Assembly: GCF_011043735.1 (NCBI RefSeq)
Contig: NZ_JAAKGV010000007.1
Coordinates: 186,001-250,000 of the forward strand
Source of the DNA: Methylobacterium sp. DB0501
Lineage (GTDB): Bacteria > Pseudomonadota > Alphaproteobacteria > Rhizobiales > Beijerinckiaceae
DNA length: 64,000 bases
Reading direction: 5' to 3'
The notes below the pieces were generated by a model. It was given only the letters and a program-made list of their open reading frames with translations. It had not been told where the DNA came from and did no database searches. Shown piece by piece: positions 56,052 through 64,000 of this stretch (position 1 is the first letter of the stretch; each line of letters starts with the position of its first letter). The translations under genes were made by a program, and so were the position numbers.

Positions 56052-57089
56052 ATGCCGCCTGCCATCGACCGCCGCGCCTGCCTGTCCGGCCTCGCCGCCC
56101 TCGCCCTCGCGCCGGTGACCGGCCCTGCCCGGGCGCAAGGCCGTGAGCAGGGCAATGCCGGCCGCTCCGACACCCTCCTGGTGATGGAGAAGGGCGACCG
56201 CTCCTTGAGCTTCTACGAGCTCGCCAGCGGACGGCGCACCGGACGGGTCGATCTGCCGGGGGAGTACCCGCACGAATTCGTCGTCGACCGGGCCGGCGCG
56301 CGCGCCTATGTCGGCCTCTACGGCGCCAAGTCCTCGACCACTCCGGGCCCCGGGGGCGATGCTGTCTACGTCGTCGATCTGCCTGCGAGGAGCCTGTCGC
56401 ATACCATCGCCTGTGCGCCGTTCCGGCGCCTGCACGGGATCCGGCTCGATGCCAGGGACCGGCTCTTCGTGCTGAGCGAGGACCGCGACGTGCTCCTCGG
56501 CTTCGACGCGCCGGGGCAGGCCGAGCGGCCGGACCGGGCGGTGGCGACCGGCGGCATCAAGGGCCACCTGTTCTCGCTGTCGCGGGACGGCGAGACGGCC
56601 TACATCGCCAACATCCTGTCGAACACCGTGAGCCGGGTCCGGCCCTTCGCTCCGGCGGAAGGACCGCGCGTGGCCGCGACCGGGCTGTGGCCGGAGGGCA
56701 ATGCGCTCTCCCCCGACGAGGCGACCCTCTACGTCGCCAACCGCCGCAGCGCAACGCTGACCGCACTCGCCGCCGAGGCGATGACGGTCACCCGGACGCT
56801 GCCGACCCGGGGGGACGTGGTGCGGGTCGATTGCGGGCCGGAGGGCGACCTGATCCTGGCGAACTACGCCGAGAAGAGCCTGTCGCTCCTCGATCCGGCC
56901 CTGAAGGAGGTGGCGGTGGTCGCGCTCGACGGGGCGCCGGTGGCGCTCGCGCGCCATCCGTCGAGCCCACTCGCCTTCGCGGCCCTGGAGAACGACCGGA
57001 TCGCGATCGTCGACCTCGAGGGGCGGCGCGTCCAGGGCACGCTGGCCACCGGGCGCGAGCCCGACGTGATGGTGGTGCTGCCCGGCTGA
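56052..57089 (+). CDS. Exported YncE-like beta-propeller protein
   Basis: The 345-residue protein has a signal with RRACLSGLAALALAPVTGPA and repeats of about 45 residues typical of seven-bladed propellers (VMEKGDRSLSFYELASGRRT, FVVDRAGARAYVGLYG, LFSLSRDGETAYIANILSNT and NALSPDEATLYVANRRSATL). These proteins bind or sequester ligands in the periplasm; the specific ligand is unknown. It stands alone, divergent from the porin gene. Confidence 0.83.
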   Translation: MPPAIDRRACLSGLAALALAPVTGPARAQGREQGNAGRSDTLLVMEKGDRSLSFYELASGRRTGRVDLPGEYPHEFVVDRAGARAYVGLYGAKSSTTPGPGGDAVYVVDLPARSLSHTIACAPFRRLHGIRLDARDRLFVLSEDRDVLLGFDAPGQAERPDRAVATGGIKGHLFSLSRDGETAYIANILSNTVSRVRPFAPAEGPRVAATGLWPEGNALSPDEATLYVANRRSATLTALAAEAMTVTRTLPTRGDVVRVDCGPEGDLILANYAEKSLSLLDPALKEVAVVALDGAPVALARHPSSPLAFAALENDRIAIVDLEGRRVQGTLATGREPDVMVVLPG

Positions 57090-57144
57090 CCGGGCTTCCG
57101 GCCGGGCCCCTTGCGGGCCCGGCACGGACGCTCGGCGGGCGGCC

Positions 57145-58308
57145 TTACGCTGCCCGCATCGGCCGCTTCGGCGGCTCGAACACCGTGGCGTAGTGGGTGC
57201 GGCACCAGCGCTTGCCGGTGAGCACGCGGCAGCCGCAGACGCGCTTGGTCTCGATCGCGGTGCCGTCGCCGTCGGCCCAGAGCGGGAAGGTGCAGTCGAG
57301 GAGGCCGGCCTTGAGGAACAGCACGCCCTCGCCGCCATCGGCCGCCGCCGCCGGCACCCGGCGCGACATCGGCAGCGCGACGATGCTGCCCGCCTCGGCC
57401 CCCTCGACCGCCGGCTCCGCCTGGGCGAAGGGAGCGAGCGGACGGGCGGGCGCCTCGACGGGACGGGGCATCGCGGCTTGAGCCGGGATCGACTGGGCCG
57501 AGATGGGCTGGGCTGAGATGGGCTGGGCTTGGACCCGCGGAGCCATGGGCTGGGGCGCGCCCGGCGGCTTCACCGCGGGGGCCGCCTTCGCGACGGGAGC
57601 GGCGGGCTTGCGGACGGGAGCCGGCGCCTTGTTGGCCGCGAGGAAGGCCCGGGTCGCCTCTTCGAGGGCACGGGCGCTCATCACCGGCGCTTCCGCGCGG
57701 GGCTCGACCCGGGGGGCCGGCTTCTCGGCCTGCGGGGCCGCGGCGCGGGGCTGCGGCGCGGACGCCGGGGCGGCGGGCTTCACAGGCGCGGGCTTCACGG
57801 CGGATTTCGCGGGCGCGGGCTTGGCCGCTTCGGCCTTGGCGACCGGAGCCGCCTCGGCCGACAGCCGGGACGGCAGCACCTTGGGGGACGCGGGCTTGTC
57901 GGCCGCGGTCTCGGCGGTGAGGATCCGGGACGGCAGGATCCGGGGCGCCGGCGCCTTCTCGGGCTCGGCCTGCGCCGCAGGCCTGGCGGCCGCCGGCTTG
58001 GCGGGGATGCCCTGGGCCGGAGCGACCTTGGCGGGGATGACCTTCGCGACCGTCTCCGCCGGGGCGAGGGGCCTCGTCACGGGAGCCACCGGCTTGATCA
58101 CCGAAGCGGCAGGCTTGGAAGCAGCAGGCTCGGCGACCTTGGCCGCCGCGGCGGCCTGCTGACGCGCCAGGGCGGCCTGTGCCACCCGGCCGATCACGTC
58201 GGCGACCGTCGTGCCGACCACGCCGGCGATCTCCGCCGGGTCACGTCCCTCGATCCACAGCGCGACCGCCTTCTCGGTCGCCTCCGCCGTCCACACCGCG
58301 TCGTTCAT
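57145..58308 (-). CDS. GcrA-family cell cycle regulator with a very long linker
   Basis: The N-terminus (MNDAVWTAEATEKAVALWIE, then GRDPAEIAGVVGTTVADVIG) follows the GcrA helix-turn-helix pattern W-T-x-E-x-x-x-x-x-x-L-W-x-x-G-x-x-x-x-x-I-A. The C-terminus (LDCTFPLWADGDGTAIETKR then VCGCRVLTGKRWCRTHYATV) matches the sigma70-binding C-x-x-x-x ... CG-x-x-x-x-x-x-x-x-CxxH end of GcrA. Between them lies an Ala/Pro/Lys-rich linker of about 240 residues, making 387 residues against about 170 for classical GcrA. GcrA binds methylated DNA and the housekeeping sigma factor. Probably a divergent paralogue. Confidence 0.7.
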   Translation of the reverse strand: MNDAVWTAEATEKAVALWIEGRDPAEIAGVVGTTVADVIGRVAQAALARQQAAAAAKVAEPAASKPAASVIKPVAPVTRPLAPAETVAKVIPAKVAPAQGIPAKPAAARPAAQAEPEKAPAPRILPSRILTAETAADKPASPKVLPSRLSAEAAPVAKAEAAKPAPAKSAVKPAPVKPAAPASAPQPRAAAPQAEKPAPRVEPRAEAPVMSARALEEATRAFLAANKAPAPVRKPAAPVAKAAPAVKPPGAPQPMAPRVQAQPISAQPISAQSIPAQAAMPRPVEAPARPLAPFAQAEPAVEGAEAGSIVALPMSRRVPAAAADGGEGVLFLKAGLLDCTFPLWADGDGTAIETKRVCGCRVLTGKRWCRTHYATVFEPPKRPMRAA

Positions 58309-58446
58309 TTCCAAAGGGGCTCTGTTCCAGTTCGAATCGGAAAGGCGGGATATACGGCGAGTCTCCTCACCAAGTCCCTTCTCTTGACGCAGGGGTGGGC
58401 TGCGACCGATCGCCTGCCCCGCGCCGGCCGCAGCCATGGTCCTGCC

Positions 58447-59685
58447 TCAAATCGGCGTGCCCGCCGATTCGTTGCGTCCCGTCGAGGCCGGTGCGACGGA
58501 CCCGCCCCGGACTTTCGCCTTCATCGCCTGCGCCGCCCGGGCATAGCCCCCGTCCTCGCCGTCGACGAAATGGACGTGGTCGCGCTGGGCCGCGACCGGG
58601 GTGATGCAGGTGGTGAGCGCCGCCGCCTGGCGGTGGAGGCCGAACCGCACCAGGCCCGCCGCCTCGGCCGCGTCCAGCCGCGCCTCGATCCGCGCCGCGA
58701 GGTCGGGTCCGCAATCGACGGTCATGCGCAGGCCGTCGTCGTATTTCCGGAAATCGGCGTTCGCCACCAGCTCGTCGAGGTAGCGCGGCGCCGAGAAGTC
58801 CCCGAGCCGCAGCCCCAGGCGGAAGATCGCGGTGGCCAGCAGCGTCGCGCCGAGGACGTAGAGGCGCCGCAGCGCGAGGGAGCCCCGCAGGGGGCCGCGG
58901 GCCCGCACCTCGTGGGCGAACCCGGCCGGCGGCCAGCGCAGGGGCGGCGCGCCGGGCGGCAGGGGATGGCCCTTGGACGGCGCCTCGGCGGCGAGCCGTA
59001 CCACGTCGGCGATCGCGTTCCGTGCCGCCGCCCGATCGGCGCCGTCGGCCGCGACCACCAGAATCGACAGGATCAGGCCGTTCCGCGCCCGCGCCGGCTC
59101 GAACCGGCAGGTCAGCCCGGTCAGGTCCGGCTGGGCGCCGGACGGCGCCGCCGCGACGGCGTGGAGCCCCTGCTTCAGGGCGCGCTCCGCGAAGGCGAGG
59201 CCGCCGCCCATGAACATGGCGTAGGCGATGTCCGGCGAGGGCGCGTAGCGCGCCACCTCCACCGTATGGCCGGCGGCGCGGATCCCGGCGACCGGCACCA
59301 GGGCGGCCCGAAGGGTCAGCCCCATCGCGTCCCGGGCCCAGGTCACCGTGGCGGCGAGGGCCGCCCTCGCCGCCTCCGCCCCGTCGGGCGCGACCAGCAC
59401 GCTCGCCCCGTCGCCGCCGAACACGAAGGGCAGGTCGCGCCGCCCGAGCGCGTTGCGCAGGGCCGCGATCACCGCAGCCCCGACGAAGTTCACCGCCCGG
59501 TAGCGCCCCGCCGCGATGGCGCCGGTCGAATCGACCACGTCGGTGACCGCCACCCACCAGCCGTCCGGCACCGGGCGGTACTGCGCGTCGTCGAGGACGC
59601 TGAGGAAGTCGGTCGCCGGGGGCAGGTCGGCGTAGCGGAAGCCGTCGGCGGGCTTCGGGGGCGTCATCGTCTCCATCCGTTCCAA
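58447..59685 (-). CDS. DUF3095 domain protein (cyclase-like)
   Basis: The 412-residue protein matches DUF3095: DGFRYADLPPATDFLSVLDD, then WWVAVTDVVDSTGAIAAGRY and RAVNFVGAAVIAALRNALGR, LPFVFGGDGASVLVAPDGAE. The TDV-x-x-ST and FGGDG motifs resemble the metal-binding and nucleotide elements of class III adenylate cyclases. Activity is undemonstrated for the family. It follows the GcrA-like gene on the same strand, 138 bp upstream of it. Start M1 is taken. Confidence 0.82.
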   Translation of the reverse strand: MERMETMTPPKPADGFRYADLPPATDFLSVLDDAQYRPVPDGWWVAVTDVVDSTGAIAAGRYRAVNFVGAAVIAALRNALGRRDLPFVFGGDGASVLVAPDGAEAARAALAATVTWARDAMGLTLRAALVPVAGIRAAGHTVEVARYAPSPDIAYAMFMGGGLAFAERALKQGLHAVAAAPSGAQPDLTGLTCRFEPARARNGLILSILVVAADGADRAAARNAIADVVRLAAEAPSKGHPLPPGAPPLRWPPAGFAHEVRARGPLRGSLALRRLYVLGATLLATAIFRLGLRLGDFSAPRYLDELVANADFRKYDDGLRMTVDCGPDLAARIEARLDAAEAAGLVRFGLHRQAAALTTCITPVAAQRDHVHFVDGEDGGYARAAQAMKAKVRGGSVAPASTGRNESAGTPI

Positions 59686-59813
59686 ACGTCCAGGGCCGTG
59701 GCGCCGGTTCCTCGCACGGGCGGGCGTTCGGGGTTAGCCGACGAAAGCCGGGCGCACCGTCCTCCTCGCGGTCGATGACGCCGTACGAGCACGGAAAGGC
59801 GCGCGTTCCCCCT

Positions 59814-59849
59814 CCCCCCGGATCCCGGGCGAGCCCGGGATCCGGGGGG
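59814..59849. terminator. Perfect 17-bp inverted repeat, probable terminator or dispersed palindrome
   Basis: Arms CCCCCCGGATCCCGGGC (59814-59830) and GCCCGGGATCCGGGGGG (59833-59849) flank a 2-bp centre. It lies between the start of the DUF3095 gene and the 3' end of gapR, both on the minus strand, followed by A-rich sequence on the plus strand (T-rich on the minus). It can end gapR transcription. Confidence 0.55.
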
Positions 59850-59901
59850 AAAGGAGAAGACCCGCATCTCATCCGATGAACGTGTTGGAGAGGGGCGTGG
59901 C

Positions 59902-60174
59902 CTACGCCATGCCCAGCGCCTGCATGTACAGCTCCAGGATCGCCTCTTCCTCCTGGCGCTCCGAATGGTCCTTCTTGCGCAGGCGCAGGATCGTGCGGAC
60001 CGCCTTGACGTCGAAGCCGCGGCCCTTGAGCTCCAGCATCACGTCCTTGATGTCGCCCTGGAGGCCGGCCTTCTCCTCCTCCAGGCGCTCGATGCGCTCG
60101 ATGAACTGCTTGAGCTCCTCGGCGGCGACGCCCGACGAGGCGACGTCGGCGTCCGGCATGCTGTGCGCGTTCAT
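59902..60174 (-). CDS. gapR: GapR nucleoid-associated protein (DUF2312)
   Basis: The 90-residue protein matches GapR throughout: [60 protein letters not shown]. It forms a coiled-coil tetramer that binds overtwisted AT-rich DNA ahead of polymerases and replisomes and stimulates topoisomerases in Caulobacter. Length 90 equals the family length. The ATG gives [15 protein letters not shown]. Own promoter likely at 60175-60300. Confidence 0.93.
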   Translation of the reverse strand: MNAHSMPDADVASSGVAAEELKQFIERIERLEEEKAGLQGDIKDVMLELKGRGFDVKAVRTILRLRKKDHSERQEEEAILELYMQALGMA

Positions 60175-60410
60175 TCACGGTCTCCTGGCCGATGGGTCTG
60201 TCCTGCCGCCGCGGGCGGACGCGGCCATCAGGCACCCCAACCCACTGACGGATGGCGGCCTTCGCGGCTCGCCCTCCCGGATCTTGATAGATGCGCAACC
60301 TTACCGAGTTCTTGCGCCTCCCGGCCCGATCCCGTCAGCGCTTCGCGGTCCACCGTCGCGCGGGCGGACCGTTCAGTGCTTCTCCGCCTGCCATCGCGCG
60401 GGCGGACGCT
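60175..60410. other. Spacer with a duplicated gene end
   Basis: The right half (60356-60393) is a 38-bp near-copy of the end of the DUF1244 gene (60394-60431), including a second set of codons for A-E-K-H-stop. The left half has no visible element beyond the gapR leader. Confidence 0.6.
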
Positions 60411-60431
60411 TCAATGCTTCTCCGCCCGCGC
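60356..60431. repeat. 38-bp tandem duplication at the 3' end of the DUF1244 gene
   Basis: Two 38-bp units (60356-60393 and 60394-60431) differ at a few positions; each contains GCTTCTCCGCC and the reverse reading EKH-stop. The gene uses the second copy. A recent partial duplication with little effect on the protein. Confidence 0.75.
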
Positions 60432-60716
60432 CGCGAAGGCCGCCGCCTGCTCGGGGGTCGCCTCGTTCTGGTGGCGGGCCTTCCACTCGTCGTAGGGCAT
60501 GCCGTAGACGTGCTCGCGGCTCTGGTCCTTGGTGAGGGCTAAGCCGCGGGCATCCGCCGCGTCCTTGAGCCAGTTCGACAGGCAGTTGCGGCAGAACCCG
60601 GCGAGGTTCATCAGGTCGATGTTCTGCACGTCGGTGCGCCCCTGCAGGTGCGACACCAGCCGGCGGAAGACCGCGGCCTCGAGCTCGGTGCGGGTGGTTT
60701 CGTCGATGCCGTCCAT
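60411..60716 (-). CDS. DUF1244 domain protein
   Basis: The 101-residue protein matches DUF1244: AAVFRRLVSHLQGRTDVQNI, DLMNLAGFCRNCLSNWLKDA and REHVYGMPYDEWKARHQNEA. The pair of Cys in FCRNCL may bind metal. The family is widespread in proteobacteria without known function. Start ATG 60716 (MDGIDETTRTELEAAV). Confidence 0.9.
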   Translation of the reverse strand: MDGIDETTRTELEAAVFRRLVSHLQGRTDVQNIDLMNLAGFCRNCLSNWLKDAADARGLALTKDQSREHVYGMPYDEWKARHQNEATPEQAAAFAARAEKH

Positions 60717-60771
60717 CGGGATCTCCTTCGAACAATCGTGAGGCGAGAGGTCGGAGCCGTCGCCCGCCCGG

Positions 60772-61533
60772 TCAAGCGCGGGCGACCAACGGCCCCAGCA
60801 GCGCGGCGAAGCGTGCCGCCCAGTCCTCGGCCCCGGCCTCGTCGCCGATCAGGTCCTGGCGGATCTCGATCAGGGCGTTCGGCAGGCCGCGCGCCATGGC
60901 GTGGCGGTCGATCGTGTCGCCCGGCAGGCCGCCGCCATAGGGCTGGTTGTCGCCGACCGTGAACCCGGCCGGATCGGCCCGGAGTCCTGCGATCAGCGGT
61001 CCGGCGATGCGGTCGTCCCGGTCCCACAGGATGCCGACATGCCAGGGCCGCGCCACCCCGCGCCAGGCCGGGGTGAAGCTGTGCACGGTCACGATGGCCG
61101 GCGGCGCGCCGGCGGCAAGAGCGGCCGCCACCGCGGCGTCGATCGCCCGGTCGTAGGGGTCGTAGAAACGCGCCAGCCGTTCGGCGACGCCCTCGGATCC
61201 GATCTTCGCGTTGCCCGGCACGATCGCCCCGTCCGAGAGGCGCATCACCAGGGTCGGGTCGGTGCGGCCGCGATTGGGATCGATGATCAGCCGCGAGAAG
61301 GTGGTGAGAAGCGCCGGCGCCCCGAGCCGGCGGGCGAGCGAGCGCGTCACCGCCGCCGCCCCGATGTCGTAGGCGATGTGCCGCTCGAAGTGGGGCGCGG
61401 CGACGCCGAGGTTGTCCAGGTCCGGCGGCACCGCGTTCGAGGCGTGGTCACACAGCAGGAGCAGGCCGCAGGCCGGATCGCCGGAAATCGTCTCGACGGG
61501 ATGGGGCGGATGGGGAGAGGTCGCGGCTGTCAT
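60772..61533 (-). CDS. N-formylglutamate amidohydrolase family protein
   Basis: The 253-residue protein has the family motifs LLLLCDHASNAVPPDLDNLG, HIAYDIGAAAVTRSLARRLG, LIIDPNRGRTDPTLVMRLSD and VTVHSFTPAWRGVARPWHVG with conserved Asp, His and Glu for zinc. It removes formate from N-formylglutamate, the last step of one histidine degradation route, or acts on a related formamide. No hut genes are adjacent. It precedes the DUF1244 gene by 55 bp on the same strand. Confidence 0.9.
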   Translation of the reverse strand: MTAATSPHPPHPVETISGDPACGLLLLCDHASNAVPPDLDNLGVAAPHFERHIAYDIGAAAVTRSLARRLGAPALLTTFSRLIIDPNRGRTDPTLVMRLSDGAIVPGNAKIGSEGVAERLARFYDPYDRAIDAAVAAALAAGAPPAIVTVHSFTPAWRGVARPWHVGILWDRDDRIAGPLIAGLRADPAGFTVGDNQPYGGGLPGDTIDRHAMARGLPNALIEIRQDLIGDEAGAEDWAARFAALLGPLVARA

Positions 61534-61725
61534 CGGGGGCTGCTTCGGGGGGCTGCTCGGGTGTCGGTCCGCCCCTCATACCCAAATGGCGGGGCCGCCT
61601 CCATCGCCTCCGCACGGTGACGCCGGCCGCGTCTTGCCATAGGACCGTCGTCGGATCCCCGCGCCGGGCGCCCGTTCCGCGAAGGTCTCGACCCCTTCTG
61701 GTCTCGGCCCCCGAAGGCTTTGCCG

Positions 61726-62682
61726 ATGTCCCGCACGCCCCTGCCCGATCTCGCCGCCTCCGGCGCCTCGGCCGGTCCCGCCGCCGGTCTTGGTCAAGCC
61801 GGTGTCGGTCCCGCGCTCGCCGCCCTCGTCGCCGGCGCGGTGGCGATGGGTCTGTCGCCGGTCCTGGTCAGGGTCGTCAGTCCTGAGGTCGGGCCCTTCG
61901 CCAGCGCGTTCTGGCGCGTCGCCCTGGCGCTGCCGGTGCTGTGGGCCTGGATGCGGTGGGAGGAGGCGCGGGCGCCGCACCTGCGCCGCGGCCTCACCCC
62001 CTCGGCCGTGCTCGCCGGCCTCGCCTTCTCGGGCGACCTCCTGTTCTGGCACCTCGCCATCCTGGGCACCACGGTGGCCAACGCCACCTTCTTCGCCACC
62101 ACCGCTCCGGTCTTCGTGGTGCTGTTCGCCTGGGCCGGCCTGCGCCGCCGGCCCGCCGGGCGCACGCTGCTCGGCCTCCTCGTCAGCCTCCTCGGCGGCG
62201 GCGCGCTGGTCGGGCAATCGGTGCAGGTCGATCCCGCCCGCCTCGCCGGCGACCGGGACGGGGTGTTCACCGCGTTGTTCTTCGCCCTCTACTTCCTGAC
62301 CGTGGAGCGCGCCCGGGCCCGGGGCCTGGGGGCCGCCCGCGTCACCTTCGTGGCCTCCTGCGTCACCGCCCTGGTGCTGCTCGGCGCCGTGGCCCTGCTG
62401 GAGACCCGGCCGGTGCTGCCGCAATCCTTCGGGGCCGCTCTCGGCCTGCTGGCGCTGGCGCTCATCAGCCATGCCGGCGGCCAGGGCCTGCTCTCGGTGG
62501 CGCTCGGGCGCCTGCCGGCCGGCTTCTCCTCCCTGGTGATCTTCCTGGAGGCGGTGGCCGCGGCGATCCTGGCCTGGTTGCTGCTGGGCGAGGCCCTCGG
62601 GCCCCTGCAGGCACTCGGCGGCGGCCTGATCCTGGCCGGCATCGCGATCGCCCGGCCGCGGCGTTCCGCCCGATCGGCTTAG
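61726..62682 (+). CDS. DMT superfamily (EamA) transporter
   Basis: The 318-residue permease has ten helices in two EamA repeats. The first includes PEVGPFASAFWRVALALPVL, and the second AALGLLALALISHAGGQGLL then SVALGRLPAGFSSLVIFLEA and VAAAILAWLLLGEALGPLQA, the typical helix 9-10 segment with Glu. Members export amino acids, metabolites or drugs; the substrate is unknown. ATG 61726 is preferred over TTG 61720. Confidence 0.88.
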   Translation: MSRTPLPDLAASGASAGPAAGLGQAGVGPALAALVAGAVAMGLSPVLVRVVSPEVGPFASAFWRVALALPVLWAWMRWEEARAPHLRRGLTPSAVLAGLAFSGDLLFWHLAILGTTVANATFFATTAPVFVVLFAWAGLRRRPAGRTLLGLLVSLLGGGALVGQSVQVDPARLAGDRDGVFTALFFALYFLTVERARARGLGAARVTFVASCVTALVLLGAVALLETRPVLPQSFGAALGLLALALISHAGGQGLLSVALGRLPAGFSSLVIFLEAVAAAILAWLLLGEALGPLQALGGGLILAGIAIARPRRSARSA

Positions 62683-62754
62683 CTCTAACAGATCAGAACG
62701 AGGCGGGCACGAAGCCGGCCAGAAGCGTGACCATAACGAGAGAGGAGCCGTTCC

Positions 62755-64000
62755 GTGACCGATGCCCCCCGCCGAGATCCCTCCACCCCGGAGAGCCGCG
62801 CCCTGCTGCTGCGCCTGCTCGATGCGGGCGTCACGGCCGCCCATCCCCGCGGCTGCCTGGCGCCGCACCTGCCGCCGGTGCCGGCCGGGCGGCTGGTGAT
62901 CCTCGGCGCCGGCAAGGCCGGGGCCAGCATGGCGGCGCTCGCCGAGCGGCATTACCGGGCGCAAGGGGTCGACCCGTCCCGCATCGCCGGCCTCGCGGTC
63001 GCCCGCCACGGCTACGGCGAGCCGGCCGGGGTGATCGAGGTGGTGGAGGCCGGCCATCCGGTGCCCGACCAGGCCGGCATCGCGGCGACGCAACGGGCGC
63101 TCGACCTCGCGGCCTCCGCCGGCCCGGACGACCTCGTGCTGGTGCTCCTCTCCGGCGGCGGCTCGGCGAACTGGATCGCCCCGGCCGGCGCCCTGACGCT
63201 CGCGGAGAAGCAGGGCATCACCCGGGCGCTGCTGCGCTCCGGCGCGGCGATCGACGAGATCAACTGCGTGCGCAAGCACCTGTCGCGCATCAAGGGCGGG
63301 CGCCTGGCCCAGGCCGCCCGCAATGCCGGCCGGCTCCTGACCCTCGCCATCTCCGACGTGCCCCGGGACGACCCGGCGGTGATCGCCTCGGGCCCGACCG
63401 TGCCGGACCCGACGACGCTGTCCGACGCCCGGGCGATCTGCGCCCGCCGCGCCATCCCCCTGCCCGCCTCCGCCGAGGCGCTGCTGAACGACCCCGCCAA
63501 CGAGAGCCCGAAGCCCGGCGACCCGGCCTTCGCCCGCACCGAGTTCCGCATCATCGCCCGGCCGGTCGACGCCATCGATGCCGCCGCAGCGGCGGCGCAG
63601 GAGGCCGGCTACGAGCCGGTGCTGCTCGGGGCCGACCTCGAGGGCGAGGCCCGCGAGGTCGCGGCGGCCCACGCGGCGCTGGCCCGCGAGATGGCCGCCG
63701 CCGGACGGAAGGTCGCGCTGATCTCCGGCGGCGAATTGACCGTGACGATCCGCGGCGAGGGCCAGGGCGGCCCGAACCAGGAATATGCGCTGGCCCTCGC
63801 TCTCGCCCTCGACAGCGCCCCCGGGATCTCGGCCCTCTCGGCCGATACCGACGGCACCGATGGCGGCCGCGGCGAGGCCACCGACCCGGCCGGCGCGATG
63901 ATCGACCCCACGACGCTGGCCCGTGCGGCGGCGGCGGGGCTCGACGCGCGGGCAAGCTTGGGAGAGAACGACTCGACCCCGTTCTTCGACCGGATCGGCG
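62755..64000 (+). CDS. gckA: Glycerate 2-kinase (MOFRL family), 3' end outside the window
   Basis: GTG 62755 follows AGAGGAG and opens a frame that runs to the window end without a stop, 415 codons visible. Motifs of type II glycerate kinases are clear: VILGAGKAGASMAALAERHY, VLLSGGGSANWIAPAGALTL, INCVRKHLSRIKGGRLAQAA, AISDVPRDDPAVIASGPTVP and DGTDGGRGEATDPAGAMIDP. The enzyme makes 2-phosphoglycerate from glycerate. In methylotrophs this is the serine-cycle kinase, consistent with the suspected host; the assignment to that cycle is inference because no other serine-cycle gene is present. Confidence 0.93.
   Translation, partial: MTDAPRRDPSTPESRALLLRLLDAGVTAAHPRGCLAPHLPPVPAGRLVILGAGKAGASMAALAERHYRAQGVDPSRIAGLAVARHGYGEPAGVIEVVEAGHPVPDQAGIAATQRALDLAASAGPDDLVLVLLSGGGSANWIAPAGALTLAEKQGITRALLRSGAAIDEINCVRKHLSRIKGGRLAQAARNAGRLLTLAISDVPRDDPAVIASGPTVPDPTTLSDARAICARRAIPLPASAEALLNDPANESPKPGDPAFARTEFRIIARPVDAIDAAAAAAQEAGYEPVLLGADLEGEAREVAAAHAALAREMAAAGRKVALISGGELTVTIRGEGQGGPNQEYALALALALDSAPGISALSADTDGTDGGRGEATDPAGAMIDPTTLARAAAAGLDARASLGENDSTPFFDRIG

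Overview
The window is a GC-rich chromosomal segment of an alphaproteobacterium, most likely a Methylobacterium or close relative. The call rests on alphaproteobacterial regulators (a GcrA-family protein, GapR), a glycerate 2-kinase of the serine-cycle type, a C30/C40-type carotenoid desaturase, and many short secreted or hypothetical proteins of the kind common in that group. This is inference from gene content; no rRNA or other marker is present. I saw no tRNA, rRNA or CRISPR array.

Layout. 0-5 kb: the end of a hypothetical gene, then a leftward glycerol-3-phosphate/glycerophosphodiester type ABC operon (two permeases, one carrying a single-base frameshift, a binding protein, and a metallophosphodiesterase; no ATPase gene). 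4.8-9.2 kb: a TfoX-like protein, a MerR regulator with a textbook 19-bp-spacer promoter overlapping a carboxymuconolactone decarboxylase gene, a cytochrome P450, a membrane-anchored protein with a sigma-70 region 1.1-like domain, and a YbdK-type carboxylate-amine ligase. 9.2-9.8 kb: a small graveyard of toxin-antitoxin remnants around a Xer/dif-like dyad. 9.8-13.3 kb: a cupin and the leftward metG-tatD-metallohydrolase operon. 13.5-21 kb: GH15 hydrolase, DUF6894 protein, an NsrR-like regulator that appears to start at CTG, a CDF transporter, an alpha/beta hydrolase and a chemoreceptor. 21-27.4 kb: MaoC hydratase, TrmH-type methyltransferase, a Doc toxin gene broken by a perfect 46-bp palindrome, carotenoid desaturase, DUF2141 protein and an ABC-2 exporter. 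27.4-30.4 kb: a secreted protein, O-antigen ligase-like protein, two very small membrane ORFs and a PHA-system protein.

30.5-38.7 kb: a complete kdpFABC-kdpD potassium operon with extra small membrane peptides before kdpF and between kdpA and kdpB, and without kdpE at its end. The kdpD stop codon lies inside a perfect hairpin that begins a dispersed repeat; a second copy sits at 27.9 kb and a related palindrome interrupts doc at 22.6 kb. 39-40.2 kb: a peptidase M20-type amidohydrolase.

40.3-45.3 kb looks like a decayed, partly foreign region with patches of lower GC: a chimeric scar joining a membrane-protein gene to the 3' part of an undecaprenyl diphosphate synthase gene, a frameshifted hchA, a LuxR solo, a ruined higBA pair and an intact brnTA-like module. 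45.3-64 kb returns to ordinary chromosome: gamma-glutamyltransferase, metallo-hydrolase, NAD kinase, a hybrid kinase with two receiver domains, SpeG, an L,D-transpeptidase, a porin, a beta-propeller protein, a GcrA-family protein with a very long Ala/Pro linker, DUF3095, GapR, DUF1244, N-formylglutamate amidohydrolase, an EamA transporter and glycerate kinase, the last cut by the window end.

Most novel leads: the sigma1.1-like anchored protein, the palindromic repeat family and its association with broken or truncated genes, the extra Kdp peptides, and the long-linker GcrA-family protein. Several single-base indels (ugpE, hchA, higA) need a read-level check before being treated as biology.
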